64,000 bases of DNA from Ursus arctos (GCF_023065955.2 NW_026622863.1:49644177-49708176), one strand, 5' to 3'; counted from the stretch's first letter, positions 21,961-35,642 are shown. Numbers and translations: made by a program. The notes: a model not told the origin generated them from the letters alone.

Positions 21961-22635
21961 TACTGGGGCACGCTTACTGTTTCTGGAATTGTGGAGGCCA
22001 CTTGCCTCAACTCAGATACTGTTCGAAGCCAATGAACTCTCACACCTGAGCCGCTCGTTCCAGGAGGACAGAGATGACGTAGTCCCTGCCCGAAGTCAAC
22101 GCCGATGGCTCAGGACGCCTCGCAGGTGTTCCACGGATCTCTCTGCCATGATATCGGGAAAAAGTCACAAGTCAACCATCAACAATAGCAACGAGAAAGA
22201 GCGCTCCCCACCCCCCAGCACATCTTCATTTCTAACGATTCTGACGCTTTTCTTAGTACAACAATTCTTTGATGGTTGAGTTCTAAACCAGGTACAGACG
22301 AGGTCACAGAAAGTGGGCAACTAAGACTTGATGGAGCCTGCCCTTGACCCCCGTCTGCCCGCTCAGCTCACATGAGGTCTGCCTAGCGACACCACCTGCA
22401 GCTCTCACTTCTCCATTTAGCTTAGCGTCGTGCTGCCAACTGACACTGTAAATGACACAAAACTCTCAAGTCCTTTATGCAAGACATCCGCTGGCTGAGG
22501 CTAGGCTGGGCTACAGGGCAGAGGAAACAAGCAAAGAAGACCAAACTCATCTCAATGGACGAACACAACACATGCAAAGCCCTCCCCAGGCAACCGTCCT
22601 CTGTGCGTGGGTTCGGTGGGCTTGAGAGACGCTGT

Positions 22636-23035
22636 CCAGCAGAATTTTCTGTGAGGATGGGCTTTTTCTGGACAACACTATGGCCGCTGGCCGCACGGTG
22701 CTACTGAGCACTTGAAATGTGGTGAGTGTCACCAAGGAGCTGAGTGTTTTATTTTACTTTATTTAAATTTACGTTCAGGCGCTCAAGCATCCCACTCTTG
22801 GTGTCGGCTGGGGTGGTGGTCTTGGGGTCGTGGGACTGAGCCACGCATCTGGCTCCGAGCCAGGTATGGAGCCTGCTTAAGAGTCTCTCTCCTTCTTCCT
22901 CTGCCCCTCCCCCTTGTGCATGCGGGCTCTCTCTCTCAAATAAATAAATCTTTTTAAAATTTACAATTGTAAAATTACAATTTACAATAAATTTACAATC
23001 GAATATGTGTGGCATGTGCCAGTGGTTACCATATA
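22636..23035 (+). repeat. hAT-Charlie-type DNA transposon relic, split by SINE
   Basis: Contains GCTGTCCAGCAGAATTTTCT and TGAGCACTTGAAATGTGG, then AT-rich sequence, and after the SINE a stretch ending GTGGCATGTGCCAGTGGTTA. The same family, in reverse, is at 25655-25865. The exact family name is not recalled. Confidence 0.65.
22778..22957 (+). mobile_element. SINEC, plus strand (diverged head)
   Basis: Head lost or diverged; clear CT-rich body and CTCTCAAATAAATAAATC tail. Inserted in the hAT relic with TTTAAATTTAC/TTAAAATTTAC flanks. Confidence 0.8.
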
Positions 23036-23036
23036 T

Positions 23037-23180
23037 TTTTTAAAAATATTTTATTTATTTGAGAGAGAGAGCACAGAGGGAGAATGAGTGGAAGAAGCCG
23101 ACTCCCCGCTGAGCAGGGAGCCCGATGTGGGACTCGATCCCAGGACCCTGAGATCATGACCTGAGCCCACGGCAGATGCT
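23037..23180 (-). mobile_element. SINEC, minus strand, truncated
   Basis: ATATTTTATTTATTTGAGAG start, GATCATGACCTGAGCCCACG body, then stops. The tRNA-like head is missing. Confidence 0.82.
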
Positions 23181-23563
23181 TCTTGAGCAGTTGCAGATCT
23201 AAACGTTTGGAAACTCTGTTGCTGCCTCTGGACCCACAGCATCCTCAGTGCACCTGGCTGGGAAAGAGCTGAGACCCCTGCACCGGCTCTTAGAGGCGAC
23301 AGCAAGGAAGTGACTCGCATCGTCTCTCCTCGCAGCCCATTGGCCAGAACAGGCACACGGCCCCGCCCACCGGCGGAACTGGGCTGGGGACCGCAGTCTT
23401 CTGTATTCAGGAACGGGAGGTGAGCTGGAACAGTTGGTCAGCACTAGAAATATCTGCCCCGGTCCTTTTATTTTAATTTTACCTTGTGCCTGGAAGAGAA
23501 AGTGCCATGATCCTATTTTTGCTTAACTGGGACAATTCACACCTTCAAGAAAAAAAAAGGAGG

Positions 23564-23744
23564 AGGGCGCCTGGGTGGCGCAGTCGTTAAGCGTCTGCCT
23601 TCGGCTCAGGGCGTGATCCCGTCGTTTCGGGATCGAGCCCCACGTCGGGCTCCTCCGCTGGGAGCCTGCTTCCTCTCCCACTCCCCCTGCTTGTGTTCCC
23701 GCTCTCGCTGGCTGTCTCTGTCACATAAATAAAATAAAATCTTA

Positions 23745-23777
<33 letters not shown>

Positions 23778-23778
23778 T
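23564..23778 (+). mobile_element. SINEC (bear-type), plus strand
   Basis: Head GGGCGCCTGGGTGGCGCAGT, full body, CATAAATAAAATAAAATCTT and a long poly-A turning into GAAA. Confidence 0.93.
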
Positions 23779-24425
23779 GCAGCCGGGTAGGTCCCTCCTG
23801 CCCTGAACCTGGAAACACAGTGACTTCTTGTCCAACAGCGACACTGTGTGGTCACTTTGAGAACCGCACACCCACGGTAACCAGAGCATCTGCATGGAAT
23901 CCCTTCTGGTCGTTGAGATTTAGTCTAGCGGAGCGAATTCTTGGCATGACCCTTTTCCAATAAATACGGAAGAGGGGAAAGTATATCTTCTCAGAGAGTA
24001 TATCTTCTCTCTCTGGCCCCTCCCCTTCCATTTGGTCTATAACCAGTCCTAGCTTCAGGACTTGCTGGCTGTGGGACCTCAGACAAGTGTCCTCACCTCT
24101 CAGGGTGATGATTTAGCCGAGGGAGGAAGCAAGGGAAACGGGGATGAGGGATCAAAGCAACGCCAGGCGGGGGCTGGGCGTCACCAGGGTCAAGTGCAAA
24201 ATGAGAGGTTTTGCCCTCCATGCTTCTGTAGCATCTTTCCTCTGACTCAGAGAACTGCTTGTCTTGTCACCCTGCCCTTCCTGACTTTTCTCCATCTGGG
24301 GGAAAGACCGAACCCTCCTCTCCCCTCAGCCCTACCTCTCAAGGGCTCCACGTTGTAGTGCCTCATGACAGGCTGCTCCTCCCACCTTAAAATTTTTTTC
24401 CCTCTAAACTTCAAGGACATTTACT

Positions 24426-24523
24426 GGGGCACCTGGCCGGCTCAGTCCATAGATCAGGCGACTCTTGATCTCAGGGTCATTGAGTTCAAGCCCCACCTTG
24501 AGGGTGGAGCCTACTTAAAAGAA
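24426..24523 (+). mobile_element. Short tRNA-Lys SINE
   Basis: Head GGGGCACCTGGCCGGCTCAG, GAGTTCAAGCCCCACCTTGA, TACTTAAAAGAAA tail. Duplication TTCAAGGACAT at 24410 and 24527. Confidence 0.85.
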
Positions 24524-24749
24524 ATTCAAGGACATGTATTGTTAAGAAGTCTTGAGTTGGTAGTCAGCTCAACAATGCGACCAAAGTTTCAGAATTTTTC
24601 TGTCTTTATCTGCTTGCTTCTTTGCCTCATGGTGGCAAGATGGCCATTGCAGCTCCAGGCATCACATCTGTGTCCAAAACCGGAAAGAGGAGGAAGACAC
24701 CCTGCCAGCACAGTTTCTTTTTGTACCTGTCCCCCCGCAATATTTTGAA

Positions 24750-24985
24750 TCAAGGTAAAATTCACATAACCTACAATTTACCCTTTTAACCATCTTAAGG
24801 TCTGCAATTGATTCAGTGACATTTAGTAACTTCCCATTCACGTGCAACTATCACTACTTTCCAGTTCCAGAACATTTCGTCTCTCCAAAAAGAAACTCTG
24901 AACCCATTAAGCACCCACCCCTCATTCCTCCCTCCCTCCATCTGATGGCAACCACTAAACTACTTTATAGATGTGCCTATTTTGG
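24750..24985 (-). repeat. L1 relic (minus)
   Basis: Reverse-strand L1 wording: GTAAAATTCACATAACCTAC, ACCATCTTAAGGTCTGCAAT, CTGATGGCAACCACTAAACT. Confidence 0.75.
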
Positions 24986-25004
24986 GGGGCCCTGGGTGGC
25001 TCAT

Positions 25005-25215
25005 AGAATGTACAACACCAAGAATGAACCCTAATGTAAAGTATGGATTCAGGGAGATAATGTGTCAATAGAACTTCACTGATCACACCAGAAGTATCAC
25101 TATTGTGGGGGGGGGGGTTGTCGATTTGGGGGAGGCCGTGCGTATGTGAGGGTAGGTGGTATAGAGGAACTCTCTGGGCTTTCTGTCCAACTTTGCTGTG
25201 AACCTAATAAATAGG
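25005..25215 (+). repeat. L1 3' end (plus)
   Basis: GTACAACACCAAGAATGAAC through GGAACTCTCTGGGCTTTCTG and TTTGCTGTGAACCTAATAAA, a familiar L1 3' terminus. Probably an L1ME-type copy. Confidence 0.75.
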
Positions 25216-25221
25216 GTCTTT

Positions 25222-25416
25222 TTAAAAAAGATTTTGTTTATTTATTTGACAGAGAGAGAACAAGAGAGCGAGAGAGCACAAGCAGGGGGAGGGGCAGAGG
25301 GAGAAGCAGACTTCCCGATGAGCAGGGAGCCCGAAATGCGGGACTCGATCCCAGGACCCCAGGATCATGACCTGAGCTGAAGGCAGACGCTTAACCAACT
25401 GAGCCACCCAGGTGCA
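25222..25416 (-). mobile_element. SINEC, minus strand
   Basis: AAAAAAGATTTTGTTTATTT start, full body, reversed head CCACCCAGGTGCATC. Confidence 0.92.
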
Positions 25417-25654
25417 TCTTTTAATAGCTCATGTCTTAGCACTTTTTATTCCATTGTCCGGATGGACCAGGATTTATTTACCCCCGTGTCTCCCAGAGGG
25501 CGTCTCGTTTGCTTCCAAGTTTGACAGTTGTGAAGAAAGCTGTGTTTAGCCTCCATGAGCAGCTCTATTTTTAAAGCACCCCCTCCCCAGTTATTCCAAT
25601 GTCATCCAAGGTTGAGAACCACAGACCGGTGATGTTAGTGTCCACCGATGGGCA

Positions 25655-25865
25655 TTGTCTACCTGTGCTGTCCAATATGGTAGCCACTAGCTACGTGTGG
25701 CTATTTAATTAAAATGATATGAAATTTAGAATTCAGTTCCTCATTCACAACGGTCACATTTCAAGTGCCCAATAGCCACCAATGGCCAGTGGCTACTGGA
25801 TTGGATAACGCAGATACAGATTTCCATCATTCTAGAAAGTTCTATCGGGATGCACTAGTCCAGAC
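25655..25865 (-). repeat. hAT-Charlie-type DNA transposon relic
   Basis: GTGCTGTCCAATATGGTAGC, GCCACTAGCTACGTGTGGCT, TTTCAAGTGCCCAATAGCCA, CATTCTAGAAAGTTCTATCG. Near-complete non-autonomous element in opposite orientation to 22636-23035. Confidence 0.75.
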
Positions 25866-25904
25866 CCCTTATTTCACAGGAGATGCAAAAAGAGATCACC
25901 TAAT

Positions 25905-26106
25905 TCTTTTTTAAAAAATATTTTATTCATTTATTTGACAGAGACAGCGAGAGAGCACAAGCAGGGGGAGCAGCAGGCAGAGGGAGAGGGAGAAGCAGGC
26001 TCCTTGTGGAACAAGGAGCCTGATGTGGGACTCAATCCCAGGACCTCAGGATCATGACCTGAGCCAAAGGCAGACGCTTAACCAACTGAGCCACCCAGGC
26101 GCCCCT
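25905..26106 (-). mobile_element. SINEC, minus strand
   Basis: AAAAATATTTTATTCATTTA start, reversed head CCACCCAGGCGCCCC. Target-site duplication ATCACCTAATTCT / AATTACCTAATTCT. Confidence 0.92.
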
Positions 26107-26689
26107 GAATTACCTAATTCTAACATTCTTCTTTATTTATTTACACCGAATTAAGTTTCCACAAGAAAGGCAGGAGGAATACAGGGTTCTTCCTAATGTA
26201 GCCGTGTTTGGAATATTACACCGGAGTGGCAACAACTTTCTCTCTCTCTTTTTTTTTCTTTTTTTTTTTTTCTTTTTTGAGGACCATTGTGAACCCATCC
26301 GTGTTTACATTTCTGATGCATTTCAAAATCTGTTGTAGATGTATTTCTTCTGAAGTTCTTGGGGGTGGTCCCTGTGTCCTCGGACATAAAACCCCAGTAA
26401 TCTCAGAGAGCTCTGTATCACTGGGGGGACAAATGTTCCAGGCTTGTCTTGGTTTTTCCCGCCTCAGACCTGGGGTCAGCCTTGTTGCCCAAAAAACTCG
26501 GGTTACCCTCAGAGGGAGATGCTATTCAGAAGCAATAACCCGTCCCCCTAGAAGTCTAGAGAAGAGGTGGCAAAATCTGCAGGCCCGCAGCGGTCAGGAT
26601 GCCCGACACTGCCCAGCCCAGTGCTTCTGCACTGGGTCTCGGGGCCCTCTGCACCTTCTCCCCAATGCCCTCTGTGTCTGTCCCTACCA

Positions 26690-26965
26690 GTGTCTCTTGG
26701 ATAAGCAGGTCGAGTTTTTGTTGCATCCTGGCAGCCCTCGGGGCCTGTCCGCTCTGTTATATCTGTCCGCCCTCCCCCCCACAGCCTGTCACGTGCCCCC
26801 CCCTCCCTCCTCTCCACCTGATCTAATTCTCTCTTGGCTCTGCGGAGGCCGGCCTGACCTAAGAGGATTGGAGCATTTGCTAAATGGGACCGGGACAGGG
26901 TCAGAGAACCTCTTGCGGCGGACGGCCACAGGGGGGCAGCAGAGGGACGCGGGAGCGGGAGACAA
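26690..26965 (+). repeat. Local repeat family, copy A
   Basis: Core GCATTTGCTAAATGGGACCG preceded by CTAATTCTCTCTTGGCTCTG and followed by a CTCF-like GGCCACAGGGGGGCAGCAG at 26925-26943. Similar copies: 29640-29915, 40600-40870, inverted 60030-60290, and a degraded one near 28890. I do not match it to a known family. Confidence 0.75.
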
Positions 26966-27525
26966 AGCCCCAAGAGAAGGGGCGAGGCGTGCTCCCACCA
27001 GAGAGGAGAAACAGAGACAGGGGGAAGGTCTGGAAAGGAGTATTGGGGGTGGGGGGTGATTTCAGATTTGCAGAAAAATCGAGAAGATACATATCCAGCA
27101 CTCCGTTCATTTATGACAATGAGTGAACCAATATTGATACACTCTTATTAACCAAAGCCCTTGGTTTATTCAGTTTTCCTCAGTTTTTCCTAAATGTCCT
27201 TTTTCTGTTCCAGGATCCCGTCCTGGACACCACATTACCCGTCTCCTTAGGCCCCATTTGGCTGTGGCAGTTTCTCAGACTTCCCTCATTTTGACGACCT
27301 GGGTGGTGTTAAAGAGTACCGGTCAGATATTTAGGAGAACGCCCCTCTATGGGAATTTGTCCAAAGTTTTTCTCATGACTAGATTGGGGTTATGGGTCTG
27401 GGGAGGAAGACTGTGGAGGTCACATCGGATCAAGGCTACACCATCGTCTGGCCCCGATAGGGTCTGTCCCGTTTCTCTCCTTTCCTGGCTGTGCTCTTTG
27501 GAAGGAAGTCACTACGGGCAGCCTG

Positions 27526-27730
27526 TTTTTTTTTTTTTTTTAAAGATTTTATTTATTTATTTGACAGAGAGAGAGACAGCCAGCGAGAGAGGGAACACAA
27601 GCAGGGGGAGTGGGAGAGGAAGAAGCAGGCTCATAGCAGAAGAGCCTGATGTGGGGCTCGATCCCAGATCACCGGGATCACGCCCTGAGCCAAAGGCAGA
27701 CGCTTAACCGCTGTGCCACCCAGGCGCCCC
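27526..27730 (-). mobile_element. SINEC (bear-type), minus strand
   Basis: Poly-T start, reversed head CCACCCAGGCGCCCC. Target-site duplication ACTACGGGCAGCCTG against ACTACGGGCAGACTG. Confidence 0.94.
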
Positions 27731-28165
27731 TACTACGGGCAGACTGTTGCGTCTCCAGCTGACACTGCCGAGGCTCAGAGAGGTGTAGTTGACTGCCCCA
27801 AGTCACACAGCAGACACCTGGTGCTGCCGGGGTCTGGTCCAGCCCTGTGTTACTCTATGTTACAGAGACTCAGGGTGAGAGAGATACAGAGACCGAGAGA
27901 TGAGAGTCCAAAATGCAGGTGGGGAGAGGAGGGAGGGGGTCAGGAGGCAGATGAAGAAGAAGATGGGAACCTGGGATGAGTTGAGTGACCGATGGAGACC
28001 AGGGACCCAGACAAGAAGGCAGTGAAGGGTTGCAAAAGGCGGAGGGTTGGAGAGAGACAGAGGCAGAGAAAGACACTGAGAAATTTCTTCACGTGATGCT
28101 CTCATTAACCATCGTCTTGGTGGATGCTGTTTGTTGAGAACTTACGAAGCTCAGGCTGTTAAGAT
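27731..28165. other. Intergenic DNA with MIR-like scrap
   Basis: 27765-27830 ('GCCCCAAGTCACACAGCAGA') reads as reverse MIR/L2. The rest is purine-rich and unassigned. Confidence 0.45.
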
Positions 28166-28172
28166 TTATATG

Positions 28173-28353
28173 ATTTGTGGGGTCTGGGTGGCCCATTGGT
28201 TAAGCGTCTGACTCTTGATTTGGGCTCAGGTCAAGAGCTCAGGGTCGTGAGATCGAGCCCTGCGGCAGGTTCCGTGCTGGGTGTGGAGCTTGCGTGGGAG
28301 TCTCTCTCACCCTCTGCCCCCCCTTTTTCTAAAAAAAAATAAAAATAAAAATT
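28173..28353 (+). mobile_element. SINEC, plus strand (older)
   Basis: Head GGGGTCTGGGTGGCCCATTG, GAGATCGAGCCCTGCGGCAG, and an A-rich tail with no TAAATAAA motif. Confidence 0.85.
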
Positions 28354-28439
28354 ATATTATTTGACTCATTTAATCCTTCTCAAATCCCTCCTTCTCACCA
28401 AGAAACCCTCACATTAAAAGTTTACACACTTCTAAAAAA

Positions 28440-28885
28440 TTGTTTCTTAAGCTTTGAAAATTGTTGTTTAATGTGCATTCAATAAAGCGCACAGGTCTGA
28501 AGTGTTCAGTGTAATTGACTCGATATCAGCACCCCTGACCCCAAAAAGCTCCCTGGGACAAATCTATAGTCCTTTTCTCTCCATGCTTCCAACCCTGGCG
28601 AGCACCGATTTGCTTTCTGTTAACAATAGATGCGTTTTTGCCTCCTCCAGAATTTTGCAGAAACGAAATCACACAGTATATCGTCCCTTGTGCCTGGCTT
28701 TTTGTCACTCAGCATAAGGATTTTGAGATGCTCCCATATTGCTGTGTGTATCCAAGGTTTGTTCCTTTCCATTGCCAAGTGGCCCCTGCTGGATGGATAG
28801 ACCATAATTTGTTGACCCATCCCCTCGGGCTGTCTCCATTTTTGTCCTCCACAAATAAAGCTGCTATGAACATTCTTGGATTCTG
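28440..28885 (-). repeat. L1 3' relic (minus)
   Basis: Reverse-strand L1 wording: AACGAAATCACACAGTATAT, TCACTCAGCATAAGGATTTT, AAATAAAGCTGCTATGAACA. Confidence 0.82.
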
Positions 28886-28887
28886 CA

Positions 28888-28990
28888 GACGCTGACCTGG
28901 CCTAAGAGGGTGGGGGCAGGCAGTAAGTCGGGTCAAGGCCAAGGAAACCAGCTGGGGAGAAGCCCAGGGACTGGGGGATGGGCGGGGCAA
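28888..28990 (+). repeat. Local repeat family, degraded copy B
   Basis: GACCTGGCCTAAGAGGGTGG and AAACCAGCTGGGGAGAAGCC correspond to the 3' half of copies A, C and D, with the GCATTTGC core lost. Confidence 0.5.
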
Positions 28991-29639
28991 GGGGGCGGGG
29001 AGACCAGAGAAGGAGAAGGACGGGGAAACATGGGTGCAGGCAGGGCAGAGAGGTGGGAGGAGAGGGAAGAGATGTGGAGGTGGGGGCTTGTCTGGCGGCA
29101 GAAGGGTAAGACCACCCATTTGCTCAGCGCTTCCTGGAAATCAGGCTCTGTGCTGAGCATATAAATGGCACACTCCATTTGACTCACACCCGCGCACGTG
29201 GAGAGGGTGTGGTTGTTACCCAGAGTCTCATGGACGTCCAGCTGTCCACATGTCCTATTCCAAAGAGTCCAAGAAGCAGATGGGCTTGGCACAGTTTGCT
29301 GGCCCAGAAGGTTAAGGGGCTATGCTCTCCAGCTGGGCGGCTTGGTGCTTGCTCACACAGCTCCGACGCTAGCTGTCTTCTCGGGAAGGCACTCGAATAC
29401 TCTGATGTTTGGTGACCTCCTGCAGGCAAGGGATTAAGCTGCCTGCCTTAAAAGACCTTTTTGTAAGGATATTAGAGCATATAGGACAGCTGCTGTCACA
29501 TGGGAAGTGACACATGCTGGGGGAGGGAGACTGCATGTTCTGGTTTTGAGAGCAAGAAACTCCAGTGCCTCAATTTCCCCTTCTTTCTGCCCCCCCCATC
29601 TCTACCCTCTCTTCCTGTTTCTCTGCTCCTCAGTCTCCT

Positions 29640-29915
29640 TGTGGGGTCTCAGGGTGTTTTTCTGTATACATTCCTACTGAGGGTTCTCTCATAAGCAGGA
29701 GGGGTTTCATTATATCCTGGCAGCTGTGCACCCCCCACCCAGCCTGTCACATGTCCCTCTAAATCCCTGCTAATTCTCCCTATATTTTGCTGAGGCTGGC
29801 CTGGCCTAAGAGGATTGGAGCATTTGCTAAATAGGAACAGGACAGGGTCAGAGAACCAGCTGTGGGGAGGGCCCAGGGCCAAGATGGCCACAGGGGGGCA
29901 GCAGAGAAACTGGAG
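29640..29915 (+). repeat. Local repeat family, copy C
   Basis: CATTATATCCTGGCAGCTGT, then CTGTCACATGTCC, CCTAAGAGGATTGGAGCATT and GGCCACAGGGGGGCAGCAG at 29886-29904. Collinear with copies A and D. Confidence 0.75.
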
Positions 29916-30009
29916 GCAGGAGACAAGAGGGAGCATGGAAGTGGTGGAAGGACAGAGAGACCACGGACCCCAAATACAGACTTTGTAGATACTGACCCAT
30001 ATGTGAAAG

Positions 30010-30900
30010 GACCCTTGATTTATGACAAATTATCATCAATGGACCACTGAAAATCCCTGAGGAAAAAGAAAAATCCCTCAATCCCTACCTCACACTGTAC
30101 AGAACCAATTCGAAACGTATTCAAGACCTCCTAAGCATGAGATAAAACGACAAAGATTTTAGGGAACAAAACAGAATTATCTTTATGACCAAACACTAGT
30201 GAAAGATCCCTCCAGAAAGATTTCTTAAACAGGAAAGCAAAAGCAAAAAGCATTAACTTAGAACAGGAAAAGAAAGCCAAACCAAATCAGACCCAGGCTA
30301 TAGTCAAAGCAGTACCCTGGGAACCTCAGACAGATGCCCTCTGTAAATTGTTTCAACAGTTTGTGACAAGGCGCATAGACCCATGGGATGTCAGCTTTTA
30401 TAAACTTTTACATCAACTTGAAAATGGGGCTTATCTTGTGAAATTCATGTTTCCTTTTTGTTAATAATTTTATTTCACTTTACAGCATATCATTGTGCCA
30501 GCGATGGTTAAGGAAAAAGGAAGAAACTGGTTCACCACGACAGGTAATGAGAAGCACTGAACTAGACAACATTCAAATCGCGAAATTTATTTATGAAAAA
30601 AATACAAATAGGAAAAATATTTGCAATACATTATTATCAAGAAGGATGTAAGAATAAATGGGTTAAAGGTAAAAAGGGGGGGGGCGCCTGGCTGACTCCG
30701 TGGGTAGAGCATGTGACTCTTGACCTCAAGGTCCTGAGTTCAAGTCTCACCATGGGGGTAAAGCATACTTTAAAAAAAAAGGGTTAAAAAGTGGGACACG
30801 TTGTGAATCTTCCTCATGTTTGACTAACAGAGGGTGTAACTTCTTGATCATCAATAAATGAATATTAAAACCACTGCAAAGCCTCAAGTCAGCCGAATGG
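30010..30900 (+). repeat. L1 relic (plus), split by short SINE
   Basis: A-rich L1 ORF2-like DNA (AATTCGAAACGTATTCAAGA, AAAATATTTGCAATACATTA, CTTGATCATCAATAAATGAA). Interrupted by the SINE at 30677-30780. Confidence 0.6.
30677..30780 (+). mobile_element. Short tRNA-Lys SINE
   Basis: Head GGGGCGCCTGGCTGACTCCG, GAGTTCAAGTCTCACCATGG, short A tail. GGGTTAAA flanks on both sides (30660 and 30781). Confidence 0.85.
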
Positions 30901-31315
30901 CAAGCATGAGAAGATCCCACATCCGAAAAGTTTCTGAGGGCACCGACCAGAAGAGGGCTGGGCGAACCCGGCGGGTCAAGGCCGGTAGAAAGCTCTCGGA
31001 GCATCCGCGAAGCAAACAGAAGCAAACAGAGGCGGCGAGCAGAGGTTCCACGAAGACACCTGGGATCCCGCACAAATGCCCACGTGCGCCCTACATAATG
31101 CTGCGGGGACGCTCGCAGCCGCACGACGGGTGGTGGGCTCACAGCGAGCCCCAGATGCCACGGCTGCAGAAGCGAGGAAGGGAGGTGTGCTCCGGCCGCG
31201 GAGCGTCCGACATTGACCCCCCGTCCCTGCCCACGAGCGGCCAACTGCAGGCGCATCAAACCCTGGTCCCCTCTGACCCCGTGGGAACCGCAGGACTCTG
31301 TGGGGACAGATTGCC

Positions 31316-33354
<2,039 letters not shown>

Positions 33355-35110
33355 CTGACCGAAGGAAACAGGGTCAGACAAGCCACAGAGACAGCCCCCA
33401 GCCCGCCAGCGTCCCTCCCCCTGCCGGGGCCAGGCCGCGGCGAGCAGGTGGGAGGCTTAGGCCTGGGGTAGGAGGCACAGCTCTGTATTCGAGGCGCCCT
33501 GTGGACCAGACGCCCTGGAGTCAGGTCCTGGCTCTCCCCCTTCCAGCCCAAGTCCCTGTGCGTGTCTGGGCCTCAGTGTCCACGTCCTTGAAATGGGCCT
33601 GAGAACAGCTCCTGTCTTGTGATGCCAGGGCCCACAGCCACGGAAGGCTGCTGGCTCAGAGGGGCTCCCGCCTCACCCGGCCCCCCAGCCCCTCCCATCA
33701 AGGGCCAAAGCCCCCCTCGCACTTGCAGGGGGCGACCGTGCACCAGGCCCTCTGCTCAGCGCACCCGAAGAATTTAAGGGCATGGCCCAGCTCCACAGAA
33801 GTCCAAACAGCACAGTGTGGGACCCCTCCCCTGCCCCCTACCGACAGGGGGCCTCCTCTGGATGCCCAGAAGGCCTCCCCAGCCTCAGCCACAGGGGCTG
33901 GCCCCACAGCACACCCCCGGCCCCCAGACCCCGGCCCCTCAGGCAGGCCCAGGCCCACCTGCAGGAGGGTCTGGCCCCTGCATCCTCACTGCTCCTCGGT
34001 AGCCTGCGTGTGAGGCTCTGCCCACAGGACCTGGGGCTTAAATCCCACAGGCAAGCTGTGCCCACCCAGACCCAGCCTGAGGGTCCCGGGACTCTCCCTC
34101 TCTCACCCACCCTCAGCCCCGCCCCTGGAGGAGTCACAGTGAGTGAGTAATCCTTTCCACCCTGTGGGGGGGGGCGGGGCTGGGGGCTGGGACCTCAGTG
34201 GAAGACCGCCATGGTCCCACCCTTGGGGGCTCTCGCCCAGGGGAACCGCATGTTGCCCATGGTGCGGGGTCCCCATCCCAGGAAAGGGACCCTCTAGCCA
34301 GTGCCCTGGGGTCATCCCATCCCCTCCCAGTCCTGGGAGCCCCAGCCCCCCACTTCCCCACCCAACCTCCAGCCTCTCCTGCCTGGTCGGTCCAGCAGCC
34401 TCTCCTCAGCCCCCCAACGCCACTCTCGCCTTCTCGTCCCTTCTCTAAGTGGCCCCCGAGTCCTGGACAGAGGGGTGCTCAGACACGCTGGCCCCGATGC
34501 TGATTCGGGGTCCGTGCTGGTTTTCCTATGGGATGGAGGCCGACGGGGGTGCAGGTGGACGGCGGTCCCTTCCTCCCAGTGAACGAATGAACGGGGGCTG
34601 CTCTGGGGGCTGGACTCAGGAGCTGGGTGCCCTTGAGGCTGCTGAGACCCACAGCTAGCTGGCACGCTGAGCTCCTCCCTGGAGGAGGGTCTGCTCGGGA
34701 CTCGAGTCGGGGAGAACACAGCTTACGGGCTCCGGTCCCGGGAGGGCTTTTATTTTCCTCAGCGCGAGATGAAGGGTAGGTGATCAGACCCAAAATGAGG
34801 CAAAGAAAGCAAAGGGATCTTGTTGTTGGAAGTTGGCCTGCGTGTCTCATGGCGGCATCTGCCCTAAGTGGACATTCGCGCCCCTTCCTTTCTGTTTTCT
34901 TTTCATTCAAGTTACTTAACATACAATGTGCTCCTCCCTTTCTGCAAGATTCTGCCTTAATTGGACACTTTTTTTCTCCTCCTTGGGCAGGTGGGAACAC
35001 ACGGGTCACCACGTCAATGGCTCTGCTGTCCACAAGGAGCAACTAGCAATTTCCTTAGTGCATAAGATGTGACCAGAGGCCACCTTCTCTCTCATTTAAA
35101 AAAAAAAACG
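33355..35110. other. TPRX 5' flank and intergenic DNA
   Basis: GC-rich and free of recent SINEs, with a MIR scrap at 33530-33600. It holds one arm of an inverted duplication (34090-34246) with a TAATCC motif. The missing TPRX first exon and promoter should lie here; see the candidate at 33677-33698. Confidence 0.55.
34090..34246 (-). repeat. Inverted duplication, arm 1 (near TPRX)
   Basis: The reverse strand reads CCCCTGGGCGAGAGCCCCCA ... CACTGAGGTCCCAGCCCCCA ... CTCACTGTGACT ... GGGGCTGAGG, matching 35489-35642. Contains TAATCC at 34148-34153. Confidence 0.8.
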
Positions 35111-35297
35111 AGGGACGTTGGGTGGCTCAGTCAGTTAAGTGACTGCCTTTGGCTCAGGTCATGATCGCAGGGTCCTGGGATCGAGCCCCTGCATCAGGTT
35201 CCCTGCTCAGCGGGGATCCTGCTTCTCCCTCTCCCTCTGCTTCTCCCCCTGCTTGTGCTCTCTCTCTGTCAAGTATATAAATAAAATATTTTTAAAA
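35111..35297 (+). mobile_element. SINEC, plus strand
   Basis: Head GGGACGTTGGGTGGCTCAGT, full body, GTCAAGTATATAAATAAAAT tail. Confidence 0.9.
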
Positions 35298-35488
35298 GCA
35301 ACAACAACAAAAAGAATGAAATGTAACATTTTGTGGGTGGATTGGCACAGATTCGGAAGAGGGGTCACACACCTGGGTTGGCGGGGGCGGGGGGGATGGG
35401 GAATCTGACCTTCTCATGCTTTGGAATGTATTACACAGATCAAGTTCAAAATTAAGTAAAGCATCTGAACATTGCTATTGCAGGTCTA

Positions 35489-35642
35489 GCTCCCCTGGGC
35501 GAGAGCCCCCTGAGGGTGGGACTAAGGCAGACTTGCCACTGAGGTCCCAGCCCCCAGGTCCCCCTCCCACAGTGGGGAGAGGACTAATCGCTCACTGTGA
35601 CTTCTGCAGGGACGGGCTGAGGTAGGTGAGAGAGCGGGGGTC
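35489..35642 (+). repeat. Inverted duplication, arm 2
   Basis: CCCCTGGGCGAGAGCCCCCT ... CACTGAGGTCCCAGCCCCCA ... CTCACTGTGACTTCTGCAGG ... GGTAGGTGAGAGAGC. Partner of 34090-34246, about 1.2 kb away. Confidence 0.8.

Noticed and set aside
26208..27059. 283-codon plus-strand ORF
   Set aside because: Spans poly-T and the local repeat copy A; low-complexity composition and no homology that I recognise.
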